From contig NZ_JAEHOQ010000006.1 in assembly GCF_016239305.1 (NCBI RefSeq), forward strand, positions 1 to 64,000: a stretch of 64,000 nt of DNA, given 5' to 3'. A program made the translations under genes and the position numbers. Every line of letters begins with the position of its first letter. Positions within the stretch are counted from its first letter, which is position 1. The stretch is from Proteus vulgaris (GTDB taxonomy: Bacteria; Pseudomonadota; Gammaproteobacteria; Enterobacterales; Enterobacteriaceae). The notes below the pieces were generated by a model. The model was not told the DNA's origin and searched no databases. It worked only from the letters and a program-made list of their open reading frames with translations. Shown here one piece after another: positions 38,501-47,650 of the stretch.

Positions 38501-41492
38501 AAAACAAGTTACTCAAGAGGCACTCACACTAGAACGTTATGAGCAAAAATACCTCTCTGTTTTAACTCGTCAAAATTCGGGTGTTTATAAATATCAATCT
38601 AAATTAAAAGAGGTTTTTATTAATGAAGTACCATTTTCTATTGATGAAAAAGGTAGCCACTTTTTATTAGAGACGCAAACACCAGGTAATTTTGTATTAT
38701 TAGTCAAAAATAAAGCAGGTAATGTGCTCAACCGTATCAATTATACGGTTGCAGGAAACGCTAATGTTACGCGATCCCTTGATCGCGAAGCAGAGCTACA
38801 ACTCACTTTAAATAAAGATACATACAAAGCTGGCGAAGAGATAGAAATTGCCATTAATGCGCCTTATATCGGCAGTGGTATTATCACAATAGAAAAAGAT
38901 AAGGTTTATCATTGGCAATGGTTTACATCATCAACAACAAGTTCAGTACAAAAGATCCGTGTTCCTGATGAGTTACAAGGTAATGGTTATATCAATGTCC
39001 AATTTGTTCGAGATATCAACTCTGATGAAATATTTATGAGCCCACTTAGCTATGGTGTTATACCGTTTAAAGTGAGTCGTGAAAATTTCCAAGCAAATAT
39101 TGAATTGCAATCACCAGAGGTGATTAAGCCGGGTGAGACTTTACCGATTACGGTAAAAACAGAGATTCCACAACAAGTTGCTGTATTTGCTGTTGATGAA
39201 GGCATCTTACAAGTTGCACGATATAAATTAAAAGATCCATTGGATTACTTCTTCCGTAAACGATCATTAGAAGTTGAAAGTACACAAATACTCGACCTTA
39301 TCCTGCCTGAATTTAGCAAAATGATGTCACTGACTTCGGCACCGGGTGGAGATGCGGGTGAAGGTGTTGATCTCTATTTAAATCCATTCAAACGTAAAAA
39401 AGAAGAACCCGTAGCCTACTGGTCTGGTATTACGGAAGTAGAGGATGAAGCCGTCTTTAATTATAAAGTGCCTGAATATTTTAACGGTAAGATCCGCATA
39501 ATGGCGATTTCGGTCACCCAAAATCGTATTGGGAATGCACAACGTTATACTACAGTGCGTGATGATTTTGTATTAAGTCCACATATACCGACGACTGTAG
39601 CACCAAATGATGAATTCGATGTGACTTTAGGTATCTCAAATAATCTCACTGATCTTAATGGCGTCGAAACAAAACTGGATGTCACGATAACACCAGAGCC
39701 TCAATTAGAAGTGATAGGACAAAAGAGTTATCAGCTAGAATTAGGTGAGAAAAAAGAAACAATCGTTTCCTTTAGACTAAAAGCGAAATCGCAATTGGGT
39801 AATGGTGCTATCACTTTCTCAGTGAATAGTGAAGGTAAAGTCACTCAACGGATGGTGAATCTTTCTATTCGCCCAGCTTCAGCTTATCGTACTCAATCAA
39901 GCTTAGGACGTATGGATGGAAAAGAGCAGAGTGTCACGTATATTCGTCAAATGTATGATGAATATGCCAATAGAGATGCTCGTGTTTCTTACTCTCCTTT
40001 GGTGCTCAGTAGTGCATTAGCACAATATCTAGCTAATTATCCTTATAACTGTTCAGAGCAAATAACTAGTCAGGCAATACCGTTGTTATTCCATCAACGT
40101 AATCCTGAAATGAAGACGATATATTCACAAGATAAAATTCGTTCTCAGCTTGAACAAACAATGGCGACATTACTTACTCGTCAAAATGGACAAGGGGCAA
40201 TAGGAACATGGCGATCTACACCATCGACAGATCCCTTTGTCACCTTATATGTGGTTCAATTCTTACTAGAGGCACAAGAAGCGAATTACCCTGTATCCGA
40301 TACGCTATTGCGATCATCCAATGAATATTTAACTAAGCTTGCTGTCAATGTAGGGTTAAATAATCAAGATGAACTTAGAATGCGTGCGTTTGCAGTGTAT
40401 TTGCTAACTCGTCAAGGCAAAGTTACTACCAGTGAAATAGCCGCTATTCAAACGCGTATGCAAAAGAATTATCCAAAAACATGGCAGAGTGATTTAGGTG
40501 CTTTATATTTAGCAGCTTCTTACAAGATGTTGAAAATGGATAAACAAGCTGATGAGTTGTTGAAACCCACATGGCAGGAGTTAAGTAAGGCTTATAGTAA
40601 GGCGTGGTGGTCGCAAAACTATTTAGATCCGCTGGTTCTAGACAGTACAAGATTGTATTTGATTGTGAAACATTTCCCTGAAAAAGCAGCTGATATTCCA
40701 CCGCAACTCTTAGAGAATATGGTATTGCGCTTTAAAGAAGAACGCTATACCACACAATCATCAGCGATGAGTATTTTAGCGTTAGAGCATTACACTAAAC
40801 AGATCCAAAACACCACTGAATCAGCACAACCATTAACTGTGAGTGTTAAAAAAGGTGAAAATCTACCAATAGCGATCTCATCGATGACAAATGCAACTGC
40901 TATCGGCCAGTTTGGTGCAGGTATTAACGAAGTTTTATTTAATAATCCAACAAATAATCCTGCTTGGTATGTTGTTACACAGTCTGGTTTTGATAGTGAG
41001 CAACCTAAAGAAGCGCTTTCACGAGGATTAGAAATTTCCCGTGATTATGTGAATGAAAAAGGTGAGTCTGTAGATAGTGCAACATTAGGTGAAAAACTTT
41101 ATGTACATATAAAAGTCAGAGCCAATGCAAAGCAGGGCGTTGATAATGTTGTGCTGGTGGACTTACTTCCGGGAGGATTTGAGGTTGTACAACAATCAAT
41201 GGATGATGTCGATAACCCAGAAGTGGAATGGCTGTCACCAACCGGATCAAAAGGAGCACGTTGGTCACCAGAGTACAGTGATATTCGAGAAGATAGAGTC
41301 ATTATTTATGGTACAGCTAACCAACAGGTACAAGAATTCGTTTATCAAATTAAAGCGACTAATTCTGGGGTATTTACAATACCGCCAGCATTTGCAGAAG
41401 CGATGTATGATAGAGAAATACAAGCATTAGCTGTTGGTAAAGGAGTTATGACTGTTAATAAACCGACGCAAAATAATGGCAATGCAAAATGA
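35547..41492 (+). CDS. Bacterial alpha-2-macroglobulin, membrane anchored (YfhM-like)
   Basis: The 1981-residue protein is a bacterial alpha-2-macroglobulin, a periplasmic trap for invading proteases, usually paired with PbpC for cell wall repair. The thioester motif CSEQ is intact with Cys1502 in NYPYNCSEQITSQ, and the VFAVDEGILQVARY block and the bait/MG domains precede it. E. coli YfhM is a lipoprotein of about 1650 residues. Here there is no lipobox; instead the N-terminus has hydrophobic helices (about 4-30 and 68-88), so it is anchored by transmembrane segments. An acidic run (residues about 580-597, mostly Asp/Glu with Tyr) interrupts the domain before the bait region. pbpC follows after 42 bp. 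Confidence 0.92.
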   Translation: MDVLRFLLSLPFKLIRLFGWTIVFCIRLLEKILSPFIGQIQWSTPIWVSFVAQHLRNIEKGMVGHPKTVLGSIIFLLVASFGSYYGYHSYLNRPVPIDVAPIVVQKVDIKLTGPAPINYASDNPQSQRITLSFSRSAAPITLIDKEVTEGVTLTPAIEGNWHWQNGSTLVFTAKKPFSMGSEYKIELDEAQLLAPQFSLRLKKYEFKTSTFDYSLGNSEFYQDPQNPTQKHAIIKIAFNAPVDIQSFEKRLSMKYGDNEKLKYVINYDNKKLTAWVHSEQLALKDISSKVFLKIAPGVASTVTANSISKEKTYGVDVPSLYSLSVSNIESELVESENGKDARVLIISLNDALNEKEIKNEVSAWLLPQHNLEIQNADINQGEDDYYDWNLNDVSKTILAQSEKLTLEISDNEQENQATFAFKYNAPAYRYLLVKISSGITSVGGYQLKEDRYQIVSVPDYPQMLSFVSEGALLSMTGDKRITVSARNLPGLQLDIKRVIPNQLQHIVSFKDKYFTSTNFNRLNDEYFTEHFTYQTALNNENKGETQYKGIDLSRYLSADPNAKRGIFLLKLTSWDPNKASSTDDEDEEYYEDDEDEDVSDARFVVVTDLGIIAKSSISGSRDVFVQSIYSGEPVSNAKVSVIAKNGTTLLSKITNADGHVAFPTLKDFRNEQTAVLFLVEKEGDISFLPTNAYYDRQLNLSRFDVYGDDTPKDPRTLDSFLFSDRGVYRPGETFNIGLITRTFDWKTAIDGVPLRVEIRDPRNTLMLNKSMTLNEFGFNELSYTTSGNSPTGDWNIYLYLVGKNNEDASLLGSTTIVVKEFEPDLLKVALNLEPNRQQGWVKPSELKASIDVQNLFGTPAQDRRVVSKLTLRPIYPNFSRYSDYRFYENRRNHDSFETELEETTTDDEGVADIDLGLESYDDATYQLQLISEAFDAGSGRSVTAAARVMVSPHDYLVGVKADGTLDYINQNAQRNLDFIAIDPTLKQVTQEALTLERYEQKYLSVLTRQNSGVYKYQSKLKEVFINEVPFSIDEKGSHFLLETQTPGNFVLLVKNKAGNVLNRINYTVAGNANVTRSLDREAELQLTLNKDTYKAGEEIEIAINAPYIGSGIITIEKDKVYHWQWFTSSTTSSVQKIRVPDELQGNGYINVQFVRDINSDEIFMSPLSYGVIPFKVSRENFQANIELQSPEVIKPGETLPITVKTEIPQQVAVFAVDEGILQVARYKLKDPLDYFFRKRSLEVESTQILDLILPEFSKMMSLTSAPGGDAGEGVDLYLNPFKRKKEEPVAYWSGITEVEDEAVFNYKVPEYFNGKIRIMAISVTQNRIGNAQRYTTVRDDFVLSPHIPTTVAPNDEFDVTLGISNNLTDLNGVETKLDVTITPEPQLEVIGQKSYQLELGEKKETIVSFRLKAKSQLGNGAITFSVNSEGKVTQRMVNLSIRPASAYRTQSSLGRMDGKEQSVTYIRQMYDEYANRDARVSYSPLVLSSALAQYLANYPYNCSEQITSQAIPLLFHQRNPEMKTIYSQDKIRSQLEQTMATLLTRQNGQGAIGTWRSTPSTDPFVTLYVVQFLLEAQEANYPVSDTLLRSSNEYLTKLAVNVGLNNQDELRMRAFAVYLLTRQGKVTTSEIAAIQTRMQKNYPKTWQSDLGALYLAASYKMLKMDKQADELLKPTWQELSKAYSKAWWSQNYLDPLVLDSTRLYLIVKHFPEKAADIPPQLLENMVLRFKEERYTTQSSAMSILALEHYTKQIQNTTESAQPLTVSVKKGENLPIAISSMTNATAIGQFGAGINEVLFNNPTNNPAWYVVTQSGFDSEQPKEALSRGLEISRDYVNEKGESVDSATLGEKLYVHIKVRANAKQGVDNVVLVDLLPGGFEVVQQSMDDVDNPEVEWLSPTGSKGARWSPEYSDIREDRVIIYGTANQQVQEFVYQIKATNSGVFTIPPAFAEAMYDREIQALAVGKGVMTVNKPTQNNGNAK

Positions 41493-41534
41493 AATTAAGT
41501 TGGGTTTCAAACGCTGGTTTTTGGTTATTTTAAA

Positions 41535-43913
41535 ATGGCCAGAAGTCAGCGTATTTTACAAAATATTTTGATGGGTGGCTTCTTAGTCGCCCTCTTTTGT
41601 GTGGGGTTTCGATTATTTCCTCATCCAGCTCTTTCGGAGGGATTCTTATCTTCAACGGCTTATTATGATAGCAATGGCAACCTACTTCGCTTAACACTTG
41701 CTAATGATGAACGCTATCGATTATGGACAGACTTAGACGACATTTCACCTTTAATAGTTGAGAGTGCCATGCGATATGAAGATCGCTGGTTTTATTATCA
41801 TGCTGGTTTTAACCCTTATAGTTTAATTCGTGGTTTTTTTGTCAGTTATATTTCTGGTGAGCGATTACAAGGTGGCTCTACTATTACAATGCAGTTAGCG
41901 CGTATGCATTGGCAATTAAATACGCGAAATGTAGGAGGAAAACTTGTTCAAGTATTACGCGCCATTCAATTAGAACTCAGTTATTCAAAACATGATATTT
42001 TGGAAGCGTATTTTAACTATGCACCTTATGGGCGAAATATAGAGAGTGTTGGGGCAGCAAGCCTGATTTACTTTAATAAAAATCCTAAAGAATTAACATT
42101 ACCTGAAGCGCTAACACTTGCCGTATTACCTCAATCACCCAGTTATCGGATAGAGCCAAATACTGATGGTATTAGTCTTTCTTTAATGAAAACACGTAAT
42201 CAGCTTTATGATTATTGGTTAAAAGAGCATCCTAAAGATGCTAATTTATCTGCGCTCTTTCAATTGCCACTTCGGTTACGTCAACCCGAAAAAATGCCTT
42301 ATATTGCCCCTCATTTAGTGGAACAAATTGAGAAACAAGAAAAATTTAATCCAAGAAAACCCACAACCATAGTGACAACGCTTGATCTTCCATTACAGAG
42401 ATTAGTTGAAAAGCAGGTTGATGCCTTTATTGAGCGAAATAAACATCTTGGTGTTAAAAATGCTTCGGTGATCCTCGTTGATACGCGAGATATGGGGGTT
42501 AAAGCGTTGGTAGGGTCGGCGGACTATTATAATGTGGATATTCATGGGCAAGTTAATGGAACCAATTCAAAGCGCTCACCCGGTTCAACATTAAAACCTT
42601 TTATTTATGCATTAGGATTAGAGCAAGGCATTTTACATCCAAGAACGATTTTAAAAGATGTACCCTCTACTTTTGGTAGTTATGCACCAGAGAACTTTGA
42701 CTTACGTTTTTTAGGACCGATATCTGCGACTCAAGCCCTCAATTACAGCCGAAATATTCCTGCGGTAGCTATTGCTTCGCAATTGAAACAGCCTACGCTC
42801 TATCAGTTTTTACAAATGTCGGGTGTCAGTAATATGGCTAGTGAAAAACATTATGGTTTATCACTGGTGCTAGGAGGCGGTGAAATTACGGTACAAGAGT
42901 TAGCAAAGCTTTATGGAATATTAGCTAATCGAGGTGAGCTTAAACCATTAAGAATGCAAAGTACGGATACAATTGTTAAACCTATTCGATTGCTAAGTGA
43001 AGAGGCGAGTTTTATCACACTAGATATGTTAGGGCAACATCGAAGACCTGATGATACTCTTGCTCAAAAATCTATGACTTTACCCATTTATTGGAAAACA
43101 GGTACCTCTTGGGGATTTCGTGATGCATGGAGTAGTGGGATCTTTGGTCCCTATGTTTTAGTGGTTTGGATCGGTAACTTTGATGGAAAAGGAAACAGTG
43201 CATTAATTGGCGCCGAAGCGGCGGCACCTTTATTTTTTAATATTATAGATAATATAGTTGCAGACTATCCGAAACTAAAAGAGCCTAGATTTAAACTGCC
43301 TGAAAATATTAAACAAGTCGATATTTGTTTGGCGAGTGGTAATTTACCTACACCATGGTGTCAACGTAAGGGAAAAACATGGTTTATTCCAGGTAAGTCT
43401 CCGATTAAAGTGGATACTATTTATCGGCCCCTAGCAATTGATAAAACGACGGGAGAGGTCGTTTGTCCTCCGTATAATGAAGATCAGGTAAATATCGAAA
43501 TTTTTGAATATTGGCCTTCTGATTTAGCTAAAGTATTTGCTCAAGCGGGGCTACCAAAGCGAACCCCCCCTTCTACCGTACATTGTAAAAATGGGGATAT
43601 GGTGGTGACAGGAACACCTCCTCGTATATTATCGCCATTACGAAATACAACTTACACTTTAAGACGAACATCAATACCAAATACGTCAATTGTATTTAAT
43701 GCAACAGCAGATAATGATAGTAATATTATTTACTGGTTTGTTGATGATGCTTATTTAGGGAACAGTACCAATCAGCGTTCAATAGAGTGGCAGCCAAAAG
43801 AAAGTGGTCGTTACCGCATTCGTGCCGTTGATGATAAAGGGCGGGCAGACACTCGTCATATTCGAGTTGATATTATTGGTGTGATGAAAACACAAGTGGC
43901 AGAAGCCGATTAA
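41535..43913 (+). CDS. pbpC: Penicillin-binding protein 1C
   Basis: Bifunctional class A PBP in the inner membrane. An N-terminal anchor (residues 12-30) is followed by the GT51 glycosyltransferase domain (YEDRWFYYHAGFNPYSLIRG, GGSTITMQLARM) and a transpeptidase domain with catalytic Ser351 in SPGSTLKPF and the KTGTSWGFRDAW box. The C-terminal BiPBP_C domain begins after CPPYNEDQ. Length 792 against about 770 in E. coli. The same two-gene order with the macroglobulin is found in E. coli. Confidence 0.95.
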   Translation: MARSQRILQNILMGGFLVALFCVGFRLFPHPALSEGFLSSTAYYDSNGNLLRLTLANDERYRLWTDLDDISPLIVESAMRYEDRWFYYHAGFNPYSLIRGFFVSYISGERLQGGSTITMQLARMHWQLNTRNVGGKLVQVLRAIQLELSYSKHDILEAYFNYAPYGRNIESVGAASLIYFNKNPKELTLPEALTLAVLPQSPSYRIEPNTDGISLSLMKTRNQLYDYWLKEHPKDANLSALFQLPLRLRQPEKMPYIAPHLVEQIEKQEKFNPRKPTTIVTTLDLPLQRLVEKQVDAFIERNKHLGVKNASVILVDTRDMGVKALVGSADYYNVDIHGQVNGTNSKRSPGSTLKPFIYALGLEQGILHPRTILKDVPSTFGSYAPENFDLRFLGPISATQALNYSRNIPAVAIASQLKQPTLYQFLQMSGVSNMASEKHYGLSLVLGGGEITVQELAKLYGILANRGELKPLRMQSTDTIVKPIRLLSEEASFITLDMLGQHRRPDDTLAQKSMTLPIYWKTGTSWGFRDAWSSGIFGPYVLVVWIGNFDGKGNSALIGAEAAAPLFFNIIDNIVADYPKLKEPRFKLPENIKQVDICLASGNLPTPWCQRKGKTWFIPGKSPIKVDTIYRPLAIDKTTGEVVCPPYNEDQVNIEIFEYWPSDLAKVFAQAGLPKRTPPSTVHCKNGDMVVTGTPPRILSPLRNTTYTLRRTSIPNTSIVFNATADNDSNIIYWFVDDAYLGNSTNQRSIEWQPKESGRYRIRAVDDKGRADTRHIRVDIIGVMKTQVAEAD

Positions 43914-44082
43914 TATTAGTGTTAAAAACCACCGGTTTTACTTAATGATTGTCTTAACATTTTAATATTAATTTCTATCGTGATCTTATTCTAACTATTA
44001 TAACTCGATATTGTTGCAAGATAATTATTGGGTAAAATATTGAAAAATATTTCATTTTGTCAGCAAGGAAGAAATAATTATC

Positions 44083-44430
44083 ATGAAAACTCGAATTCTA
44101 AAATTAGCATTATTAGGCGCATTAACATTACCTTTAGTTGGGTGTGGTGATGGAACACCTAATTGTGATAGCTCTGAAGCAAAGAACTTAGTGGTTGATA
44201 TTACAAAAGATGAATTACGTGACCAAAAAATGGCTGCAGTGATCGATCAAATTAAGATCAAAGTGGAAAGCGTACGTACTCGTGAACATGACGAAAAAAG
44301 AGATACTTATTCGTGTGCTGCTGAACTTTCTTTTGAAGGCAAAGGCGGTAAGAACTCTATTCCAATTACTTATACCATCGAAAGCACGGATGATGGCAAA
44401 GAATTTTATGTCAATGTATTTGGTTTATAA
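44083..44430 (+). CDS. Small predicted lipoprotein, function unknown
   Basis: 115 residues with a signal peptide ending LPLVGC (Cys21). The mature part is about 95 residues with two further cysteines (NCDSSE, SCAAEL) that could form a disulfide, and a beta-rich C-terminus (SIPITYTIE, FYVNVFGL). I do not recognise the family. It has its own terminator and a clear AAGGAAG ribosome site. Confidence 0.7.
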   Translation: MKTRILKLALLGALTLPLVGCGDGTPNCDSSEAKNLVVDITKDELRDQKMAAVIDQIKIKVESVRTREHDEKRDTYSCAAELSFEGKGGKNSIPITYTIESTDDGKEFYVNVFGL

Positions 44431-44441
44431 TTGATTCAGAT

Positions 44442-44469
44442 AAAAAACCATCGTTATGATGGTTTTTTT
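44442..44469. terminator. Terminator after the small lipoprotein gene
   Basis: Stem 44442-44452 with 44458-44468, loop GTTAT, T run on the plus strand. The next gene starts only 14 bp later. Confidence 0.88.
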
Positions 44470-44482
44470 CTTAAGAGGGTAT

Positions 44483-45709
44483 ATGACTGGTTTTGATAAA
44501 CAGGGAGATTTTTGTGATGGATCAGTAAAAAACAAATACTTAGCTATCATAAATTTAGCAAAAAATACGGTTTTAAAATATGATGAATTAGAAGATAATC
44601 TTTTATGCTCTACTAATTTAGTCGATATTCTTAATATTAATGAAAATAAGCATAGTATTATTTTAAAGAAAATATTAAATAATAAAAAAGGTAATGAGTA
44701 TAAATTTATCCCTTCTTTTTTAAAACGGGTTTTAAAGAAAGAGATTATCTTTAATTATAAAGAATTAAAAATTAAAACAGAAAAGAATCGAGTTGATATT
44801 AGTATTGAAGATGGATTTTATGCAATCATAATAGAAAGTAAAGTTTGTAATGCGCCAGATCAAGAACGACAATTAGAAAGATATATTGAAAAATTTATCT
44901 CTGATGGGTATAAAGAAGAGAATATTTTTGTTTTATATTTAACGGGATATAAAAAAGAAGGTTACCTGCCTGAGAGTCTTGGTAAGTATAAAGAGAGTAA
45001 TAAGGTTTATTTTAAACTTTCTTCATTTGAATGTGAAATATTAATGTGGTTAGAAAAAGATGTTTATCCTCAGATAAATAAAACTGATAAAAACAATAAA
45101 GTTTTTGATTCTTTTGTTTATCAATATAAAGATAGTTTGAAAATTAAATTTCTAAATAAATATGAAAAAGAAAAAAACAAAATGAATGATGAAATAAATG
45201 ACTATATTCTTAATGCAATAAATGTATCTGAGAATTATATTGATGACGGAATTGATGAGATAAAAAAGATCATTAATGATACAGAATCATTAAGAAAAAA
45301 CTTAAATACTCTCTTAATTAGAGAAATAGAAAGAGTTTTTACTTTATGGAAAAATAAAATAAAAAATGATTATCCTCAGTTAGAATTTTCAGATGACAAC
45401 TGTGAAATAAATGAAAAGTATGTTGGTGTTTTAATCGATTATAATAAAAATAAATTTTCTGTTGCTATCGAAAAAGATAGTTCGAATATTTATATTGGTG
45501 TGAAAGTTCATTCTTATAAAGAACCAGGACTTAATGAAGAAATTGCTAAACTATTAAATAACGTATTTGATACCTCTTATAAAATAGGAGTAAATTATTG
45601 GTATGGATGGAAATATATCGATGATTATGGGCAGGTTTACTCTAATTTTGAATTGTTATTGAACAAGATAAACCAAGAAATAGAACTGCTATCTGAGAAT
45701 AAAAAGTAG
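44483..45709 (+). CDS. PD-(D/E)XK nuclease superfamily protein (PDDEXK_4-like)
   Basis: The 408-residue protein has ENKHSIILKKIL (residues 54-65), as in the PDDEXK_4 family, and the nuclease core with Asp105 in NRVDISIE, Glu118-Ser-Lys120 in AIIIESKV, then the QERQLERY helix. This is the D...ExK...Q pattern of restriction-like nucleases. The C-terminal half is Lys/Asn/Ile-rich and helical, then beta. I choose ATG 44483 because AAGAGGG lies just before it; a start at 44456 would sit inside the preceding terminator. Base composition is clearly more AT-rich than the neighbours, a sign of horizontal transfer. Relatives are often found alone or in defence contexts; the function is unknown. Confidence 0.75.
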   Translation: MTGFDKQGDFCDGSVKNKYLAIINLAKNTVLKYDELEDNLLCSTNLVDILNINENKHSIILKKILNNKKGNEYKFIPSFLKRVLKKEIIFNYKELKIKTEKNRVDISIEDGFYAIIIESKVCNAPDQERQLERYIEKFISDGYKEENIFVLYLTGYKKEGYLPESLGKYKESNKVYFKLSSFECEILMWLEKDVYPQINKTDKNNKVFDSFVYQYKDSLKIKFLNKYEKEKNKMNDEINDYILNAINVSENYIDDGIDEIKKIINDTESLRKNLNTLLIREIERVFTLWKNKIKNDYPQLEFSDDNCEINEKYVGVLIDYNKNKFSVAIEKDSSNIYIGVKVHSYKEPGLNEEIAKLLNNVFDTSYKIGVNYWYGWKYIDDYGQVYSNFELLLNKINQEIELLSENKK

Positions 45710-45749
45710 ATATATAAATGCCTCCCTATATATCTACTTGCAATGAAAA

Positions 45750-46679
45750 TTACGCTAGATCATCCATAAACGCGGGTGATGGGACAAAGAATAATGTACC
45801 TGTTACAGGGGTACTGAACTTAAGTAATTTATCAGTATGACCTTCAGTCGTGCCTGCAAACATATTTTCTAACATGCGATGGGTTGTTGAAAAATAACGC
45901 GCATAACCAATAAAATAAGTACCATATTCATTCTTTGATGGATTGGAAAAAGGCATATTGGCTCTGACAATTTTTAAATCATCACCGTTTTCATCTTGAA
46001 TATTGGTGACAACATTATGAGAACCGGGTTCTTTTTCTTCATCGGTTAATTCAACATCATTGAATTTATGTCTACCAATGACTTTTTCTTGTTCGATAAG
46101 AGACTGCTTTTCCCATGCATCCATATCGTGAATATATTTTTGTACAAAGGCGTAGCTACCTCCTGTAAATTCAGGATCTTCATTGCCAATAACGGCATAA
46201 GAAGCACGCTCATCTTCATATTCAGGGTTTTCAGTTCCATCGACAAAACCAATAATAGAACGCCCATCAAAATATCTAAATCCATGCACTTCATCAACAG
46301 GTGTAACAATATTCTTTAGCTTTTGGCTGATGATAGAAGCTAATTCGTAACAGGCAGAAACTTTGAGAGCTCGAATATGAAAAAAGAGATCGCCTGAAGT
46401 CGAAACTGCAGTATAAGTATTACCTTTAATTTCTTTAAAGGTATTTAGTTCTTTGGGTTTTGCTTGATTGGGAAATAATGTAGCCCATGCATTTGCACCG
46501 AATCCCATTACACAGCTAGTTTCCAACTCAGGAAAACGTGTTTTCATACTACGCATGAGGCCAGAAAAATTATTACAAAAATCGATTAGAATTTCACGGT
46601 TTTCAGGTGAATGGGTGAGGTTAAAAACTAAGAAATAGGCATTCTCACAGGGTGATTTCGTAACATCTTGGTATTTCAT
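45750..46679 (-). CDS. yfeX: Dyp-type heme peroxidase YfeX
   Basis: The 309-residue protein has the DyP signature GFVDGTENP (distal Asp147), the proximal heme His in EPGSHNVV (H221) and the conserved Arg in KIVRANMPF, followed by GTYFIGYAR. It resembles E. coli YfeX, a cytoplasmic DyP that oxidises porphyrinogens and has been linked to heme iron use (disputed). No Tat or Sec signal is present, consistent with a cytoplasmic enzyme. It is a single leftward gene. Confidence 0.92.
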   Translation of the reverse strand: MKYQDVTKSPCENAYFLVFNLTHSPENREILIDFCNNFSGLMRSMKTRFPELETSCVMGFGANAWATLFPNQAKPKELNTFKEIKGNTYTAVSTSGDLFFHIRALKVSACYELASIISQKLKNIVTPVDEVHGFRYFDGRSIIGFVDGTENPEYEDERASYAVIGNEDPEFTGGSYAFVQKYIHDMDAWEKQSLIEQEKVIGRHKFNDVELTDEEKEPGSHNVVTNIQDENGDDLKIVRANMPFSNPSKNEYGTYFIGYARYFSTTHRMLENMFAGTTEGHTDKLLKFSTPVTGTLFFVPSPAFMDDLA

Positions 46680-46869
46680 AGTGATCCCTAAATGACGAAT
46701 AATAGATGAATAGCAATTAAGTCATATTTACAAAACATTGTTTTTTAGTTTTACACCAAAACTCTCCCTATTACAAAGAGAGGAAGAGGTTTTTCTCCTA
46801 ATTTATTATAAATAAAAGGAATGAAAGGCTAGTGTGTTCTTTTATTTCTTAGCATATTAATGTGGTATA

Positions 46870-47454
46870 TTAATTAATATTTTCATGACTACGATAAATT
46901 AAAGATAAATGAGGGTGTTGCCATAAACTTGCTGGGGTGACGGTCGTTCTTTCCCAAGGAATTTGTCCAATAAACCATAATTTCCAAAATTGTAATTTAG
47001 CCTTAGGATTTTTACTTAATAATTCTTGAAAGGTTTCGATTTCACCTATACGAATAGAAAGTGCTGATTTATAAATATCGAAAACAAATTTAGAGCAAAA
47101 TTGGCGGGAAGAGTCGTATTTAAATCCTGTGTGATAAAGCTTATTTAATCTTTCGGGGACTTGTGCGATAAGTGCACTTTTTTGTTCATCTGATAATTGT
47201 GTTGATAAACGGCGTATTGCATAGCGCTTACCTGCTGAACGATTAATAAAACGAGTTAATGTCGTTGTTGTTGAGAGTGGAACACGGCTTTCTGCCACTA
47301 AATAATCTTCACCATTATGGCCAACAATAATGCCAACATGATTACTCCAGCATAAAGAAGCGGAGGAAATTTGACGAAATAAAGAGGTACCAATACACGT
47401 AAATACGATATCACCAACTTCTAATTCTTGTGGATAATCAAGTTTTATCATCAT
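46870..47454 (-). CDS. yebB: YebB, permuted papain-like (YiiX/YebB) family protein
   Basis: 194 residues, closely similar to E. coli YebB by eye: [29 protein letters not shown] at the N-terminus with His39, [23 protein letters not shown] with Cys120, and [16 protein letters not shown] near the end. The His-before-Cys order marks the circularly permuted NlpC/P60 (papain-like) fold; substrates for YebB are unknown. A second Met follows directly, so the start may be one codon later. Confidence 0.88.
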   Translation of the reverse strand: MMIKLDYPQELEVGDIVFTCIGTSLFRQISSASLCWSNHVGIIVGHNGEDYLVAESRVPLSTTTTLTRFINRSAGKRYAIRRLSTQLSDEQKSALIAQVPERLNKLYHTGFKYDSSRQFCSKFVFDIYKSALSIRIGEIETFQELLSKNPKAKLQFWKLWFIGQIPWERTTVTPASLWQHPHLSLIYRSHENIN

Positions 47455-47650
47455 TATATTACCTATTAAGTAGAAGCATAATTACTATTCTTTGACTCTA
47501 ATAAATAGATATGGTTTCTATTTTATAACTCAATGACTTTAAAATAAAAAATAGGCTATAATTTAATGTAATCTTAATTTTAAGAAGAATGTCATTTTTT
47601 TATTCATAATAAGAAGCTTATTTTAGAATATTCGAAAAAAGTTATTGTGA

